DNA of 64,000 nt from Tipula vernalis (Eukaryota; Arthropoda; Insecta; Diptera; Tipulidae). Positions within the stretch are counted from its first letter, which is position 1. Each line of letters starts with the position of its first letter. Below the pieces are notes generated by a model that was given only the letters and a program-made list of their open reading frames with translations, was not told the origin of the DNA and searched no databases. The position numbers were made by a program, and so were the translations under genes. Where the stretch lies: NCBI GenBank assembly GCA_958295665.1, contig OY282559.1, forward strand, positions 253,823,461 to 253,887,460. Direction: 5' to 3'. Shown piece by piece: positions 62,961 through 64,000 of this stretch.

Positions 62961-63241
62961 CCATTTATCTAAACTCACCCCTTCTATGAAATTCCAGGAA
63001 AATCTGCTCATAAATAAAAGATGGTACCAAAATCACATTTTGAAAAATGAACTTATATCATTTTTCCACTGTACCAGATGGTAAACAAAAAATTTAAACT
63101 CACCGAAATCCAGGGGTCAGTCCCTTGGAAAAAAAATATTTAAAAAAATCGAAATTTATTCGGAAACATTTATTCGGGGCACCTAGATCAAGGGGCCCGA
63201 CCCCTTCGAACATACCATGAACACCTGCCGATATATGAAAG
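62961..63241. other. Junction region between LINE fragments
   Basis: AT-rich with GGGGCCCGACCCCTTCG near 63199. No feature recognised. Confidence 0.35.
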
Positions 63242-64000
63242 ATGGTACTACATGCCTATTGCAAGGGGAGATCTATAGAGACTGCTCTTCATTCTCTTAT
63301 ATATTTTATTGAGAAATCTTTCGAGTATAGAGACTTCGCAATGGTAACCTTTTTGGATATTGAGGGAGCCTTTAACAACGTGCATCCAGGGGCTATAACT
63401 CGGGCACTTTCAAATCTGGAAGTGGAGGAATCACTGAAGGACTGGATAGATCAAACGCTAGGAGGCAGGATCATAAATGTCAGTTGTGGGGAATCTTCCG
63501 CCAGAAATTTGCAAGCAGAGATGCGCTGCAGGGTGGCGTAATGTTCCCCCTACTTTAGAACTTGGTCATAAATAACCTGTTGTTAAGACTAGAGGACAGT
63601 GGCTTCAAGGTGGTTGCCTATGCGGATGACGTTGCTATTGGTGTCCGTGGCAAATATCTCGGCATCCTTAGTGAACTTATGGAAAATGCTATGGGAATTC
63701 TTTCATTATGTGCCAATGGCTGTGGGTTTAATGTGAACACACACAAAACCGAATTGGTTCTCTTCTCTAGGAAATATAAACTTCCTCATGTCGATCCTCA
63801 CTCTTTTAGGGTTTAGTTTAACTTTTACAGATGAAGCCAAGTTTCTGGGTCTCGTTTTGGATAGCAAATTATGTAAATTGGAAACCTAATATTCTGGAAA
63901 TGGTAAAGAAAGCTACGGTAGCGCAATACTCTTGCAAAAATGCCATTGGGAAAGGATAGGGGCTGGAGTCCCGCGTCTTACATTGACTTTATACCACAGT
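63242..64000 (+). pseudogene. LINE reverse transcriptase remnant, plus strand, continuing past the window
   Basis: HAYCKGRSIETALHSLIYF and VTFLDIEGAFNNVHPGAI (RT motif with the first catalytic Asp), then a frame change and stop near 63540, then LEDSGFKVVAYADDVAIGVR with the catalytic ADD, and CGFNVNTHKTELVLFSRKY. After 63815 further frame changes occur. Same general LINE group as 57.4-62.9 kb but the opposite strand. Confidence 0.82.

Overview
This is eukaryotic nuclear DNA from an insect, most likely a fly. The genes have short GT-AG introns, the intergenic DNA is very AT-rich, and Ty3/gypsy, BEL/Pao, non-LTR, mariner and PIF/Harbinger elements are packed together with many short inverted-repeat elements (MITEs). 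The species cannot be named from the sequence alone.

The host genes form small islands. (1) 1-5.4 kb, all on the minus strand: a partial ZCCHC4 (28S rRNA m6A methyltransferase), RER1 (ER retrieval receptor, 4 exons) and AIMP2 (scaffold of the multi-tRNA-synthetase complex, 3 exons). (2) 17.1-17.7 kb: TMA16 (ribosome biogenesis), with its first exon unresolved. (3) 27.0-29.3 kb: a short CCDC103-like dynein-attachment protein (+) that converges on DAP1 (-), followed by a phosducin-like protein PDCL (-). (4) 35.5-42.2 kb: two complete, intronless Gcn5/KAT2 histone acetyltransferase genes that diverge from a spacer holding a 700-bp hairpin. Each encodes the PCAF-type N-terminal region, the acetyltransferase domain and the bromodomain. 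Their flanks are homologous too, so this is an inverted segmental duplication. It is the most interesting host-gene feature here.

Most of the rest is mobile DNA. At 10.4-16.5 kb lies an almost intact Ty3/gypsy element of the CsRn1 type: near-identical LTRs, a 4-bp target duplication, a tRNA-Trp-like primer site, gag and pol linked by a canonical A AAA AAC slippery site, and one nonsense codon in the gag cysteine motif. From 5.7 to 10.3 kb and 16.5 to 35 kb there are layers of MITEs with TTA/TAA or TA target duplications, including a 1-kb palindrome made of two inverted copies of one element, and a four-level nest (MITE > MITE > LINE > MITE) at 29.6-31.9 kb. From 43.8 to 64 kb the sequence is a graveyard: two BEL/Pao remnants, a PIF/Harbinger transposase fossil, a decayed mariner, a foldback element built from mirrored 14-15-bp repeats, a minus-strand gypsy piece, and a LINE containing a decayed gypsy that in turn contains a tRNA-derived SINE.

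The host genes are unrelated housekeeping or regulatory genes and do not form a pathway. No RNA gene, CRISPR array or bacterial feature was found. All coordinates come from reading the sequence by eye; splice sites were chosen from GT-AG signals plus preserved reading frame and recognised family motifs.
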